Below, in pieces: positions 26,122 through 35,043 of a DNA stretch of 51,828 nucleotides (the first letter of the stretch is position 1; each line of letters starts with the position of its first letter). Below the pieces are notes generated by a model, which was not told the origin of the DNA, did no database searches, and was given only the letters and a program-made list of their open reading frames with translations. This DNA is from Novacetimonas hansenii JCM 7643 (lineage in GTDB: Bacteria > Pseudomonadota > Alphaproteobacteria > Acetobacterales > Acetobacteraceae): assembly GCF_000964405.1 (NCBI RefSeq), contig NZ_BANE01000057.1:1-51828 (forward strand). The letters run 5' to 3'. The position numbers and the translations under genes are program-made.

Positions 26122-27182
26122 GCCGTGAAAAACTGGCTTAGCCCCATCGTGCGCAGGGCACGGCGATAGGCAATAGAACTGCGGTCCGCCATCACATGGG
26201 CCTCCAGCGTGACATCAAGCGGCAGGTTCTCGGGCCTCTGCGCCTCCACCAGGGCACGATCTTCTTCGAAAACCCTCAGGTTAAAATCGTAGACATCCTG
26301 CAGCGGCAATTCCTTGTCGAAATTACGACACATCGGTGCAAACATCCGCGTCTTGCGCGCAGATACAGGGGATGCCGCATTCATGATTACAAGGCGCCCA
26401 TTATCGGGGAAATGGATTTCCAATGTTGCCGTAAATGGTACATGGACCCGGAAATGCCGTAACCATTCAAAACCCGGTCGTCCCCTGTCGGTCACGCCAA
26501 TGGGGTAATTCCCCACGTTGCTACGGTATTCCGCCTCAAACCCGTCAGGGGTCAGCCTTGTCCTGTATGGGGGCACGACCGGATTTTCCGGGTCGGCAAA
26601 CGTATCGGTATGGACAAAGGCAAAATGGGCCACGTCAATAAACCCCTCGACCTGCCGTCCGGCAAAACCGGCGATATCGATCCAGGGACAGTTGATCTGC
26701 TGATAGGAAGGATCGTCCCAGTGTGGCATGGGCGGGATTTCTGGCATTTCGCCTTCCGGCCGCAGGCATGTCCAGATCAGACCATAACGTTCGACCACAG
26801 GATAGGTACGCAGGTTCAGCTTCGACGGAATGGCACTGTCGGGGTGCGCCGGCACCCTTACACACCGCCCCTGCGCACCAAAACGGAAACCATGATACGC
26901 GCACGCCACCGTCTGGCCATCCCCTTTCCCCATGCTGAGTGGAACGCCCCGATGGGGACACAGGTCATCGGCAATCACAATATCACCTTCCCCCGCACGA
27001 TAGATAACCAGTGGGGCATCCAGCAATGTCATGGACAGCGGCTGCGCCCCCAGATCCCGCACAAGGGCCACCGGATACCAGCATCTGGCAAGGATATTCC
27101 AGTCATCCACATCGAACGTCATGTTCCGTGGCAGGATATTGGCAGGGCTGTTGGGCGGGCATGGGCGGGTGGTCGTGGTCAC
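26118..27182 (-). CDS. Rieske non-heme iron oxygenase, VanA-like
   Basis: Oxygenase component for O- or N-demethylation or ring hydroxylation. The Rieske cluster ligands are Cys75/His77 (CPHRG) and Cys94/His97 (CAYHG); the mononuclear iron ligands are Asp183, His186 and His191 region (EGFIDVAHFAFVH). I start at GTG 27182 because AGGAGG lies seven bases upstream, a near-ideal site; ATG 27239 lacks one and ATG 27122 starts immediately before the conserved domain. A LysR gene is divergent 122 bases away. Vanillate demethylase is one option, but a Rieske/reductase/divergent LysR trio is also the layout of the Klebsiella hypoxanthine system hpxDE-hpxR; substrate is unresolved. Confidence 0.9.
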   Translation of the reverse strand: MTTTTRPCPPNSPANILPRNMTFDVDDWNILARCWYPVALVRDLGAQPLSMTLLDAPLVIYRAGEGDIVIADDLCPHRGVPLSMGKGDGQTVACAYHGFRFGAQGRCVRVPAHPDSAIPSKLNLRTYPVVERYGLIWTCLRPEGEMPEIPPMPHWDDPSYQQINCPWIDIAGFAGRQVEGFIDVAHFAFVHTDTFADPENPVVPPYRTRLTPDGFEAEYRSNVGNYPIGVTDRGRPGFEWLRHFRVHVPFTATLEIHFPDNGRLVIMNAASPVSARKTRMFAPMCRNFDKELPLQDVYDFNLRVFEEDRALVEAQRPENLPLDVTLEAHVMADRSSIAYRRALRTMGLSQFFTA

Positions 27183-27304
27183 GGCGGGTCCTCCTGAAGG
27201 GTCGCCGGACTGTGTCCAGCGGATCTGGAGAAAGATCATTTCACAACCAATGTAATCTCGGATATATCATAATTGATCATTTCCCATTCTCAAAATAAGC
27301 ACAC

Positions 27305-28210
27305 ATGCAACCGTTCTCCCGCTTCCTTGTCTATTTCCTGGCGGTTGCGCGCCATAAATCCATACGTAAGGCGGCAGAGGAACTCCGCATCGCCGGCTCC
27401 GCCATCAACCGGCATATCCTGTTGGGGGAAAAACAGCTCCAGACGCCACTTTTTGAACGCCTGCCCAGCGGCATGCGCCTGACGGCGGCAGGAGAGCTGC
27501 TGTACGGATGCGCCAGACGATGGGGAAAGGATCTTGACGACCTCAACCGCCAGATAGATGACCTGAAGGGCATACGGCGTGGACAGGTTGACCTGCTGGC
27601 GCCAGAGGCGCTGTCACGCACCTTCCTGCCCGAACTGGTTAACCGCATGAAACACAGCCATCCAGGCGTGATTCTGGACATGAACATCCGCGACAACAGA
27701 CAGATCTGTCCGACCCTGCTGTCTGGCGAAGGGGATCTCGCCCTTGTGCTGGACCCTGAAGAAACACGCGACCTTGTCATAATCCGACGCATGTCCTTTC
27801 CCCTTGGCTTTGCCTGTCGGCCCGATCACGCACTGGCACGACATGGCGCCGTCACACTGGCGCAATGCGCAACCTATCCCATGATTGCGCCGGAACAGCC
27901 GCTGGCACTGGCCGCCATGTTCACATGTCTTATGGAGGCAGGCCGGATCGTTCCAGCTGTGGCCGCCCGGGCAAACAATGTGCAGATGATCATTTCCCTT
28001 GTCACCACAGGTATCGGGATCTGTTTTCTGAGTTCCCTTGACGTGATGTCCGAAGTGGCACGCGGGGATCTGGCCTTTGTACCGCTTGTCGGCACCGACA
28101 TGCCGCACCTGACGCTGGCCCTGGTACATGACCGCACCCGGCAGCTCTCACGTCTTACACATCTGGTCGGCACTCTCATGGGGGATATCATGGCCCGGCA
28201 TGCGATCTGA
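27305..28210 (+). CDS. LysR-family transcriptional regulator
   Basis: The 301-residue protein has an N-terminal winged HTH (VYFLAVARHKSIRKAAEELRIA-type block, residues 9-30, then SAINRHILLGEKQL) and a C-terminal effector-binding domain (RGQVDLLAPEAL onward). It is divergent from the Rieske oxygenase operon with a 122-base gap; the gap holds ATCA-TAAT-TGAT near 27265, a plausible LysR box of the T-N11-A type. It most likely controls that operon. The ligand is unknown. No strong ribosome binding site precedes ATG 27305. Confidence 0.88.
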   Translation: MQPFSRFLVYFLAVARHKSIRKAAEELRIAGSAINRHILLGEKQLQTPLFERLPSGMRLTAAGELLYGCARRWGKDLDDLNRQIDDLKGIRRGQVDLLAPEALSRTFLPELVNRMKHSHPGVILDMNIRDNRQICPTLLSGEGDLALVLDPEETRDLVIIRRMSFPLGFACRPDHALARHGAVTLAQCATYPMIAPEQPLALAAMFTCLMEAGRIVPAVAARANNVQMIISLVTTGIGICFLSSLDVMSEVARGDLAFVPLVGTDMPHLTLALVHDRTRQLSRLTHLVGTLMGDIMARHAI

Positions 28211-28228
28211 ACCCGCCCACAAAAAGAC

Positions 28229-28236
28229 GACTGGTC
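28229..28236. promoter_or_regulatory. Operator candidate at the tetR promoter
   Basis: GACTGGTC followed by TA, within AGAC-GACTG-GTCT. It matches the two GACCGGTCTA sites upstream of the yqhD-like gene at 28923 and 28941. It lies about 50 bases before the TetR start, so it fits autoregulation. Confidence 0.6.
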
Positions 28237-28282
28237 TAATTTTTTGTGGACAGGGCATATATCCTCTTTTATATAAGCTGAC

Positions 28283-28876
28283 ATGAAGATCGCAGAGAAA
28301 CATCGCGCTGCCCGGCAGCACATATTGCAGGCAGCAAAACCACTGATCGGCCAGCGTGGTTTCTCGGCCGTCGGCCTGGCGCAGATCCTTGATGTCGCGG
28401 ACATTCCCAAAGGGTCATTTTATCATTACTTTGAATCAAAGGAAGCCTTTGGCGAAGAACTCCTGCGGACCTATGTGGAAGAATACCTGATCAGGATAGA
28501 CGATATCCTCAGGAACCGCGACGGCAATGCCGCACAGCGGATTACCCGATACTGTCAGTTCTGGCGTGATACCCATATCGACGGACAGGTCGGGAACAAA
28601 TGCCTGATTGTAAAACTGGCGGCAGAAGTGTCTGACCTGTCCGAACGTATGCGTGCCATCCTTGAAATTGGTACTGCCACCGTTATCGAGCGGATCAGCA
28701 CGGTCATCGCCATCGGGCAGGAAGAAGGCTCCATCGGCAGCACGCAACCTGCCGGAATGCTGGCGTCATCGTTGTACCAGCTTTGGCTGGGATCAACGCT
28801 GATGGTCAAGATCACACACAGTTCCCCGCCTTTTGACCATGCGTGGCAGGCCAGCAGGCGACTTCTGGAAATCTGA
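28283..28876 (+). CDS. TetR-family repressor, AcuR/NemR-like
   Basis: The 197-residue regulator has a TetR HTH at about 12-55 (ILQAAKPLIGQRGFSAVGL, then IPKGSFYHYFESKEAFG). The C-terminal domain resembles the TetR_C group of NemR and AcuR, whose members respond to reactive electrophiles; Cys109 in NKCLIVKL is a candidate sensing residue by analogy with NemR. Copies of a GACCGGTC-type palindrome lie before this gene and before the next one, so it probably represses itself and the yqhD-like/aldehyde dehydrogenase pair downstream on the same strand. Confidence 0.88.
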   Translation: MKIAEKHRAARQHILQAAKPLIGQRGFSAVGLAQILDVADIPKGSFYHYFESKEAFGEELLRTYVEEYLIRIDDILRNRDGNAAQRITRYCQFWRDTHIDGQVGNKCLIVKLAAEVSDLSERMRAILEIGTATVIERISTVIAIGQEEGSIGSTQPAGMLASSLYQLWLGSTLMVKITHSSPPFDHAWQASRRLLEI

Positions 28877-28917
28877 TCCTGGTGCATGGGGCAAAAGGTC
28901 CTGTAACAGGATTTTAA

Positions 28918-28950
28918 TAGATGACCGGTCTACTAAATACGACCGGTCTA
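28918..28950. promoter_or_regulatory. Twin TetR operator upstream of yqhD-like gene
   Basis: Two perfect GACCGGTC palindromes (28923-28930 and 28941-28948), each followed by TA, 18 bases apart centre to centre, so roughly on the same DNA face. They lie 10 to 40 bases before the start codon, where a repressor would block transcription. Confidence 0.75.
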
Positions 28951-28958
28951 ATAGGTGC

Positions 28959-30119
28959 ATGATGCAGAATTTCGAATTCTATAACCCAACACGTGTCCTG
29001 TTCGGCAAAGGCATGATTGGCCGTCTAGATGATCAGTTGTCACCCCAGGCCCGTGTCCTCGTCCTGTATGGCGGTTCAAGCGCCGAGCGCAGCGGGACGC
29101 TTGCCGAGGTACGCGCCGCCCTCGGTAGCCGGACCTTTCGGGAATTCGGTGGCATCGAGGCCAATCCCACCTATGAAACCCTGATGAAGGCCGTAACCAT
29201 GGTGCGTGAAGAAGGGCTCGACTTCCTGCTTGCCGTGGGTGGGGGCTCTGTCATGGATGGGACCAAGTTCGTCGCTGCCGCTGTCCCATATGAAGGTGAG
29301 GCATGGGACATCCTGACCAGCAAAGGCACAGCCGCGACCAAGGCCCTGCCACTGGGCACGGTGGTCACCCTGCCTGCCACGGGGTCTGAAATGAACTGCA
29401 TGAGCGTGATTTCACGGCAGTCCACTGGGGATAAGCTCCTGTTTTCCAATCCCCTGGTCTATCCACGCTTTTCCGTGCTTGACCCGACACGCACCATGAG
29501 CCTGCCGATGAAGCAGGTTATCAACGGTGTTGTGGACTCCTTCGTCCATGTGATGGAACAGTACATGACCTATCCTGTGGACGGAATGGCGCAGGATCGC
29601 TTTTCCGAAGGGCTGCTCTCCAGCCTTGTGGAAATCGGGCCACGTATCATGGCGGCACCCGATGATTATGACCTGCGCTCCAACCTCATGTGGGTGGCGA
29701 CATTGGCGCTTAATGGCCTGATCGGCGCAGGGGTGCCACATGACTGGAGCACGCATATGATCGGCCACGAAATCACGGCAAAATACCACATTGACCACGC
29801 CCGGACGCTGGCCATGGTATTTCCTGCCCTGCTGAAGGTGCGTCGCGAGGAAAAGCGTGCCAAACTGCTTCAGTATGCAGTACGGGTATGGAACCTGACC
29901 GATGGAACGGAAGATGAGCGGATCAATGCGGTTATCCGCAAGACGGAGGAATTCTTTGAAAACCTTGGTGTGCCGACCCGCCTGTCCGCCTATGACATCG
30001 GTGCGCAAGGCATTACCGACCTGGTGCAGCAGTTGGAGGACCACGGCATGACCCATCTGGGTGAAAACGGCGATATTACCCTTGACGTCAGCCGTCAGAT
30101 ACTCGAAGCCGCCGCCTGA
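28959..30119 (+). CDS. yqhD: YqhD-type iron-containing alcohol dehydrogenase
   Basis: NADPH-dependent aldehyde reductase of the iron-containing alcohol dehydrogenase family; E. coli YqhD reduces short toxic aldehydes such as glyoxal, acrolein and butanal. The 386 residues begin with FEFYNPTRVLFGKGMI, the YqhD N-terminal pattern. Seen: nucleotide-binding YGGSSAERSG and AVGGGSVMDG, metal ligands in NGVVDSFVHVMEQY, and the His pattern GAGVPHDWSTHMIGHEITAKYHIDH. The start lies at tandem ATGs (28959/28962), directly after the twin operator. A hairpin and then an aldehyde dehydrogenase gene follow on the same strand. Confidence 0.93.
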   Translation: MMQNFEFYNPTRVLFGKGMIGRLDDQLSPQARVLVLYGGSSAERSGTLAEVRAALGSRTFREFGGIEANPTYETLMKAVTMVREEGLDFLLAVGGGSVMDGTKFVAAAVPYEGEAWDILTSKGTAATKALPLGTVVTLPATGSEMNCMSVISRQSTGDKLLFSNPLVYPRFSVLDPTRTMSLPMKQVINGVVDSFVHVMEQYMTYPVDGMAQDRFSEGLLSSLVEIGPRIMAAPDDYDLRSNLMWVATLALNGLIGAGVPHDWSTHMIGHEITAKYHIDHARTLAMVFPALLKVRREEKRAKLLQYAVRVWNLTDGTEDERINAVIRKTEEFFENLGVPTRLSAYDIGAQGITDLVQQLEDHGMTHLGENGDITLDVSRQILEAAA

Positions 30120-30146
30120 CCTGTTGGCAGGGACCATCGGGATACA

Positions 30147-30167
30147 GTCCGGCATCACATGCCGGAC
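30147..30167 (+). promoter_or_regulatory. Intercistronic stem-loop between yqhD and aldehyde dehydrogenase
   Basis: Perfect 9-bp arms GTCCGGCAT and ATGCCGGAC around a CAC loop, in the 78-base gap. No T-run follows. It is probably a message-stabilising or processing element and not a stop. Confidence 0.6.
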
Positions 30168-30197
30168 GCAACGAATTGACAGATACGAGGACTGAAA

Positions 30198-31589
30198 ATG
30201 GCTTACGCAACAACCAATCCCTATACCAACGAGGTCGTCGCGACCTTCCCCGACGCCACAGATGCCGAAGTGCAGGCCGCCCTGTCGGAAGCACATGCCG
30301 CATTTGAATCCTGGCGCAACACCTCATTTGCCGAACGCGCAAAGGTCATGAACGCTGCCGCCGCCATCCTGCGTCGCGACATTGACAAATATGCCCGCCT
30401 TGGCACGCTGGAGATGGGCAAGCTGTTTGAAGAGGCCAAGAAGGAAGTCATCCTTTCGGCGGAAATCTTTGAATATTATGCAAAATATGCCGAAGAACTG
30501 CTGAAGCCCGAGATACTGCCCGTTGCCGATCCCGCCGAAGGCAAGGCCGTCCTGGTCCATGAACCGCTGGGCATTGTGCTGGCGATCGAGCCTTGGAACT
30601 TTCCCTTCTATCAGGTCGTGCGTATCATTGCGCCGCAGCTTTCGGCCGGGAATGCCGTCCTGCTCAAGCATGCGTCCAACCTGCCGCAGTGTGCGGCGGC
30701 ATTCGACACGCTGATGGTCGAAGCCGGCCTGCCCAAGGGCCTGTTCCGCAACCTGTACGCGGCACGTCCCCATACCGCCATGATCCTGAACGATCCACGC
30801 GTATGCGGTGTTGCCCTGACGGGGTCAGAAGGTGCAGGCACCGTCATCGCAGGGATTGCGGGCAAGGCACTGAAGAAGGCGACCATGGAACTCGGCGGGG
30901 CAGACGCCTTTGTGGTGCTTGACGATGCCGACGTGGAAAAGGCAGCCCACTGGGCCGTTATCGGTCGTCACTGGAACGCTGGACAGGTCTGCGTTTCAGC
31001 CAAACGCCTGATCGTGGCCGACGCAATTTATGACCAGTTCCTTGCACTTTACAAGGAAGGCGTTGCAGCCCTGAAGGCAGGCGACCCGATGGATCCTGCC
31101 ACCACGCTTGCGCCCCTGTCCTCTCAGGCCGCAGCAGATGACCTGCGCGATCAGGTGACGCGGGCGATGGATCACGGTGCAAAGGTCGAAGTCATCGGGG
31201 CACCGGTGCCTGAAAAGGGCGCATTTTTCCAACCGCTGCTCATGTCGAACCTTGATGAAAAGAATGCCGCCCGTCATTGGGAATTCTTTGGTCCCGTCAC
31301 CCAGATTTACCGGGCAAAGGACGATGCCGATGCCATCCGCATCGCCAATGACTCTCCTTACGGGCTGGGCGGATCGGTCTTTACCCGTGACGAAGCCCGT
31401 GGAACACGGGTGGCCCACGCCATCCGTACCGGCATGGTGTTCATCAATCATCCCCTCGTGCCCAAGGCAGACCTGCCATTTGGCGGTATCGCCCGCTCTG
31501 GTTATGGACGTGAACTCGTCGGATTGGGCATCAAGGAGTTTGTCAACCACAAGCTGATCAACATTGTGGACATTGACGCCCCCTTCTGA
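30198..31589 (+). CDS. Succinate-semialdehyde-type aldehyde dehydrogenase
   Basis: NAD(P)-dependent oxidation of an aldehyde to the acid. Seen: EPWNFPFYQ at 131-139, the general base Glu231 in MELGGADAF, the nucleophile Cys265 in AGQVCVSAKR, and the late SPYGLGGSVFTRD and FGGIARSGYGREL blocks. The 463-aa length and NPFY/GGxxxSGYGRE pattern fit the Sad/GabD-like branch. It follows yqhD by 78 bases in the TetR-controlled unit, so a reductase and an oxidase for the same reactive aldehydes may be coexpressed. A strong terminator lies downstream. Confidence 0.93.
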   Translation: MAYATTNPYTNEVVATFPDATDAEVQAALSEAHAAFESWRNTSFAERAKVMNAAAAILRRDIDKYARLGTLEMGKLFEEAKKEVILSAEIFEYYAKYAEELLKPEILPVADPAEGKAVLVHEPLGIVLAIEPWNFPFYQVVRIIAPQLSAGNAVLLKHASNLPQCAAAFDTLMVEAGLPKGLFRNLYAARPHTAMILNDPRVCGVALTGSEGAGTVIAGIAGKALKKATMELGGADAFVVLDDADVEKAAHWAVIGRHWNAGQVCVSAKRLIVADAIYDQFLALYKEGVAALKAGDPMDPATTLAPLSSQAAADDLRDQVTRAMDHGAKVEVIGAPVPEKGAFFQPLLMSNLDEKNAARHWEFFGPVTQIYRAKDDADAIRIANDSPYGLGGSVFTRDEARGTRVAHAIRTGMVFINHPLVPKADLPFGGIARSGYGRELVGLGIKEFVNHKLINIVDIDAPF

Positions 31590-31632
31590 TGCGCATGGCC
31601 GGTCATTGCGTCGGCATTGCAAAAAATCGGAC

Positions 31633-31664
31633 CTCCCGCGGTGATTGCCGCGGGAGTTTTTTTT
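31633..31664 (+). terminator. Rho-independent terminator of the yqhD/aldehyde dehydrogenase unit
   Basis: Arms CTCCCGCGG and CCGCGGGAG around TGATTG, followed by eight T. Confidence 0.95.
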
Positions 31665-31777
31665 GGGGGGCACCAAATATTGTCTTTTGAAAACGCCCCA
31701 CCTTGCAAAGGTTTGGAAAAACCTTACCCAAGATTGCTGCGTCATTCACAGCCATGACAGAAAGGTTGAATGCGCGC

Positions 31778-33148
31778 TTATGCCGGGGTGTGCACCAGTT
31801 TTTTGTTAATAAATTCCTCGATACCCAGTGAGGACAATTCACGACCATAACCGGAATTCTTGACCCCGCCGAACGGAAGACCCGGAGCCGTCCACGTCGA
31901 ACGGTTGATAAAAACCATTCCCGTTTCAATCTGGGCGGCCACATGCCTGCCGCGTTCTATATCCGTCGTAATGACAGAACCACCAAGCCCATAGGGGGAG
32001 TCATTGGCAAGATCAATAGCGGCCTGTTCATCAGGTACGCGAAAAATCATGGCTACCGGTGCAAAAAATTCCTGATGAAAGGCCGGATTATCCTTGTTGA
32101 TGTTTTCCAGGATTGTGGGCTGTATGAAATAGCCCGAACGCGCGATACGCTTGCCACCAGTAACAATGCGGGCTCCGTGCGCGACTGCGCTTTCAATCTG
32201 CCCCAGCACAAGTTTCAACGCACTTTCACTGCAAAGCGGCCCGAGTGTCGTCTTTTCATCCATGGGATCACCAGCCACCAGCTTTTCAAGCTCTGCCTTG
32301 AAACGGGCAGTAAAGGTGTCCGCAACCTTTTCATGAACGATGAAACGCTTGGCCGCGACACAGCACTGCCCCGTATTGTTCATCCGGCCCCATACCGCCC
32401 ATTTGATCGCGATATCAAGGTCTGCATCATCCAATACGATGAAAGCATCGCTTCCACCAAGTTCCATCGTGTTCTTTTTCAATGCGCTACCTGCTTCGGC
32501 GGCAACGGCCTTGCCTGCACGCTCGCTTCCGGTCAGGGCAACGCCACGCACATGCGGGTCCGCCACAACCGTTGCCGATTGCTCATTGGTGATAAAGACA
32601 TTGGTATAGGCCCCGGCGGGTGCACCAGCATCGGCCAGCAGGTCTTCAAACATGACAGCACATTGCGGCACGCCAGGCGCATGTTTCACGATCAGCACAT
32701 TCCCCGCCATCAGGTTTGGCCCGACAACGCGCGCAAGCTGATAATAAGGGAAATTCCACGGTTCAATACAAAAGATGATGCCAATCGGCTGATTCAGGAT
32801 CGTCGCCTCGCCATCATCAACCTGCAAGTTGACGGGAGCCAGGAATTTTTCAGCATTATCGGCATAATAATCAAGGATATCCGCGCTAAGATCCACTTCC
32901 GCCTGGGCTTCACGGAACAGCTTGCCCATTTCCACGGTAATGGGGGTCGCGAACGCATCGCGATTATGCCGCATGAGTTCCGCAGCCCGGTGCAGAACGG
33001 CGCTGCGCTCTGCATAGCTCTTCTTGCGCCAGATATTAGTATATGTTGCATCAGCATTTGTGATAATATTTGCAAGCTGCGCATCCGAATGTAAATCGAA
33101 TGTCTTGAGAATTTCTTCCGTATACGGATTTATTGTCTGGTAAAGCAT
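31778..33148 (-). CDS. Second succinate-semialdehyde-type aldehyde dehydrogenase
   Basis: A 456-residue NAD(P)-dependent aldehyde dehydrogenase from the same branch as the gene at 30198 but clearly diverged. Seen: EPWNFPYYQ at 129-137, the base Glu229 in MELGGSDAF, the nucleophile Cys263 in NTGQCCVAAKR (with an extra Cys next to it), and PFGGVKNSGYGREL. It is convergent with the first copy and lacks the GACCGGTC sites; instead a 26-base palindrome lies about 125 bases upstream. The two paralogues are therefore probably under different control. Start ATG at 33148; semialdehyde substrate inferred from the family. Confidence 0.92.
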   Translation of the reverse strand: MLYQTINPYTEEILKTFDLHSDAQLANIITNADATYTNIWRKKSYAERSAVLHRAAELMRHNRDAFATPITVEMGKLFREAQAEVDLSADILDYYADNAEKFLAPVNLQVDDGEATILNQPIGIIFCIEPWNFPYYQLARVVGPNLMAGNVLIVKHAPGVPQCAVMFEDLLADAGAPAGAYTNVFITNEQSATVVADPHVRGVALTGSERAGKAVAAEAGSALKKNTMELGGSDAFIVLDDADLDIAIKWAVWGRMNNTGQCCVAAKRFIVHEKVADTFTARFKAELEKLVAGDPMDEKTTLGPLCSESALKLVLGQIESAVAHGARIVTGGKRIARSGYFIQPTILENINKDNPAFHQEFFAPVAMIFRVPDEQAAIDLANDSPYGLGGSVITTDIERGRHVAAQIETGMVFINRSTWTAPGLPFGGVKNSGYGRELSSLGIEEFINKKLVHTPA

Positions 33149-33827
33149 GGTTATACCGTGACCTCCGGATATATTTTATCGGCCATATAGCAGGCCATCC
33201 TGACAACCAAGCGCAGATCACGTCAGGTGTATAAGCCGCTTTTGCCGGATGGCAGACTATTTGCCGCGCTTGTCTATATACTAATGTATATAGACACTCT
33301 CACCAGACAAAGTCTTTCGTGCTCAATATCGCGTGAAAAGTCCTTTTGACGCAGGGTGTTATGCGCTGTTGGTAAACCTTTTCACACTATATGATATAGG
33401 CTTCGGCCCTTGTCCGTCTGCCGGGACTACCTGCGGCCCATGGCGGATCATGAGATGCTGGACTGTCATCTTGATCATACAGGCACACAGGATCATGGCG
33501 CCCGGCAGGGCACGAAGGCAGTATCAGCCAACAACCACGATCGGGGGGATAGACGTGGCCGATACGCAACATATCCCCTCCATCACAATGATTAATAGGC
33601 ACACGCGCATTATCATAGGTTATGGGCATGCAGTTTATTTACAAATCATATCGACATTTTTATACTTCTATGAAATCTAACATATTTTCATCTACTTTGC
33701 TGACATGCGAACCTGATCTACCTCCCCTCCCCGTGTTTGCACGAACTCCATCGTCTGGTTACACCCACGTTTTTGTTGCGACAAAGTTATGATGGGCCGA
33801 CCATTCCACCTGCCAAGGACGTATCGC
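33149..33827. other. Divergent intergenic region with palindrome
   Basis: 679 bases between the second aldehyde dehydrogenase (minus) and the MFS transporter (plus). Frames of 80 and 115 codons around 33333-33680 resemble no family I know and lack start signals. The region must hold both promoters. The 26-base palindrome at 33271 is the only strong structure. Confidence 0.5.
33271..33296. promoter_or_regulatory. 26-base perfect palindromic operator candidate
   Basis: Arms TGTCTATATAC and GTATATAGACA, 11 bp each, flank a TAAT centre. The AT-rich core and size suit a TetR/MarR-type dimer. It lies about 125 bases upstream of the aldehyde dehydrogenase and no regulator gene of that type is adjacent. 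Confidence 0.7.
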
Positions 33828-35024
33828 ATGACCAACCAGAAACGTGCCCTGTTCGCCGCCATGTCCGGCTATGCGCTTGATGGTTTCGATCTGCTGATGC
33901 TGGGGTTCATTCTCACGCCGCTTGCAACGGCGCTGCACCTGACGACCGCGCAAAGCGGATCTCTTGTAACATGGACGCTGATTGGCGGGGCGCTGGGGGG
34001 ATCGGTCTTTGGGATCGCCGGGGATTATTTCGGTCGTGCCCGGGTTCTGAGCATTTCCATACTGGTCTTTTCCTTCTTCACCTTCCTGTGTGCGTTCTCG
34101 GTGGGGTTCAAGGATCTTTTCATCTATCGTTTCTGCGCTGGGATCGGGCTGGGATGTGAATTCGGTGTGGGCATGACGCTCGCGACCGAGGCCTATCCAC
34201 GTGAAAAACGCGCACGGATCGCGTCCTATGTGGGGATGAGTTGGCAATTCGGGGTTTTATTTGCTGCCCTGCTTACCCCTTTCCTGCTGCCTTATGTAGG
34301 ATGGCGCGGCATGTTCATCATTGGGGGCCTGCCTGCGGTGGCGTCGTTCATGATCCGGCGCACAGTCCCTGAATCCCAGGCCTTTGCCGAAGTCAAGGAA
34401 ACGGGCATACCGCATTTTCCGCTGAAGGCGCTGTTCCATACGATGGAAAGCACCAAACGCAGCCTGGCCATACTGATCCTGAGTACAGTACAGAATTTCG
34501 GATATTACGGCATTATCATCTGGGTGCCGTCCTATCTGATGAAAGTCTATCACTTCACACTGAATGTATCAGGGATCTGGACGGCCGTTTCAGTATGCGG
34601 CATGATCCTTGGTGTCTGGGCCTTTGGCGAAATTGCCGACCGGATCGGGCGTAAACCAACCTTCCTGATCTATCAGGTCGGGGCCATTGTTACCGTCCTG
34701 CTTTATACAATGCTGCGTACCCCAACCGAACTTCTGGTGGGGGGATTTGTATCCGGCATTTTCATTAACGGCATGATGGGGGGATATGGTGCCCTGATTA
34801 CCGACCTGTTTCCAACCTATGCCCGCAGTACTGCACAAAACGTGATCTGGAGCGTGGGTCGGGCGCTGGGTGGTTTTGGGCCGATGTTTTTTGGGGCATT
34901 ACTGGTTTACATGTCGTTTGATACTGCGCTTAAGGTACTATCTGGCATCTATATCATCGACCTCATCACCACCATCTTCCTTATCCCCCGTAACAGCGAC
35001 GCACAGAATGCTGATCCCGACTGA
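33828..35024 (+). CDS. MFS transporter, AAHS (aromatic acid/H+ symporter)-like
   Basis: Proton-coupled uptake carrier with 12 predicted membrane segments and 398 aa. Seen: GYALDGFDLLMLGFIL at helix 1 (the DGFD-type motif of the aromatic acid:H+ symporters), GIAGDYFGRARVLSIS after helix 2, RFCAGIGLGCEFG in helix 4, and EIADRIGRKPTFL in the second half. ATG 33828 follows AAGGA; an in-frame ATG at 33789 has no such site. It is the first gene of the putative cyclic-ureide island and could carry orotate or another ring carboxylate, which is inference from position and family. Confidence 0.88.
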   Translation: MTNQKRALFAAMSGYALDGFDLLMLGFILTPLATALHLTTAQSGSLVTWTLIGGALGGSVFGIAGDYFGRARVLSISILVFSFFTFLCAFSVGFKDLFIYRFCAGIGLGCEFGVGMTLATEAYPREKRARIASYVGMSWQFGVLFAALLTPFLLPYVGWRGMFIIGGLPAVASFMIRRTVPESQAFAEVKETGIPHFPLKALFHTMESTKRSLAILILSTVQNFGYYGIIIWVPSYLMKVYHFTLNVSGIWTAVSVCGMILGVWAFGEIADRIGRKPTFLIYQVGAIVTVLLYTMLRTPTELLVGGFVSGIFINGMMGGYGALITDLFPTYARSTAQNVIWSVGRALGGFGPMFFGALLVYMSFDTALKVLSGIYIIDLITTIFLIPRNSDAQNADPD

Positions 35025-35043
35025 CATTCGGTCGGGGGTATAT

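Noticed and set aside
29412-30296. 294-codon minus-strand open frame
   Set aside because: Antisense to the yqhD-like gene and crosses its terminator-proximal gap; no recognisable domain.
31943-33094. 383-codon plus-strand open frame
   Set aside because: Antisense to the second aldehyde dehydrogenase, with no family resemblance.
33333-33680. 115-codon frame (and an 80-codon antisense frame)
   Set aside because: Considered as a decayed regulator for the nearby palindrome, but no HTH or other motif could be recognised.
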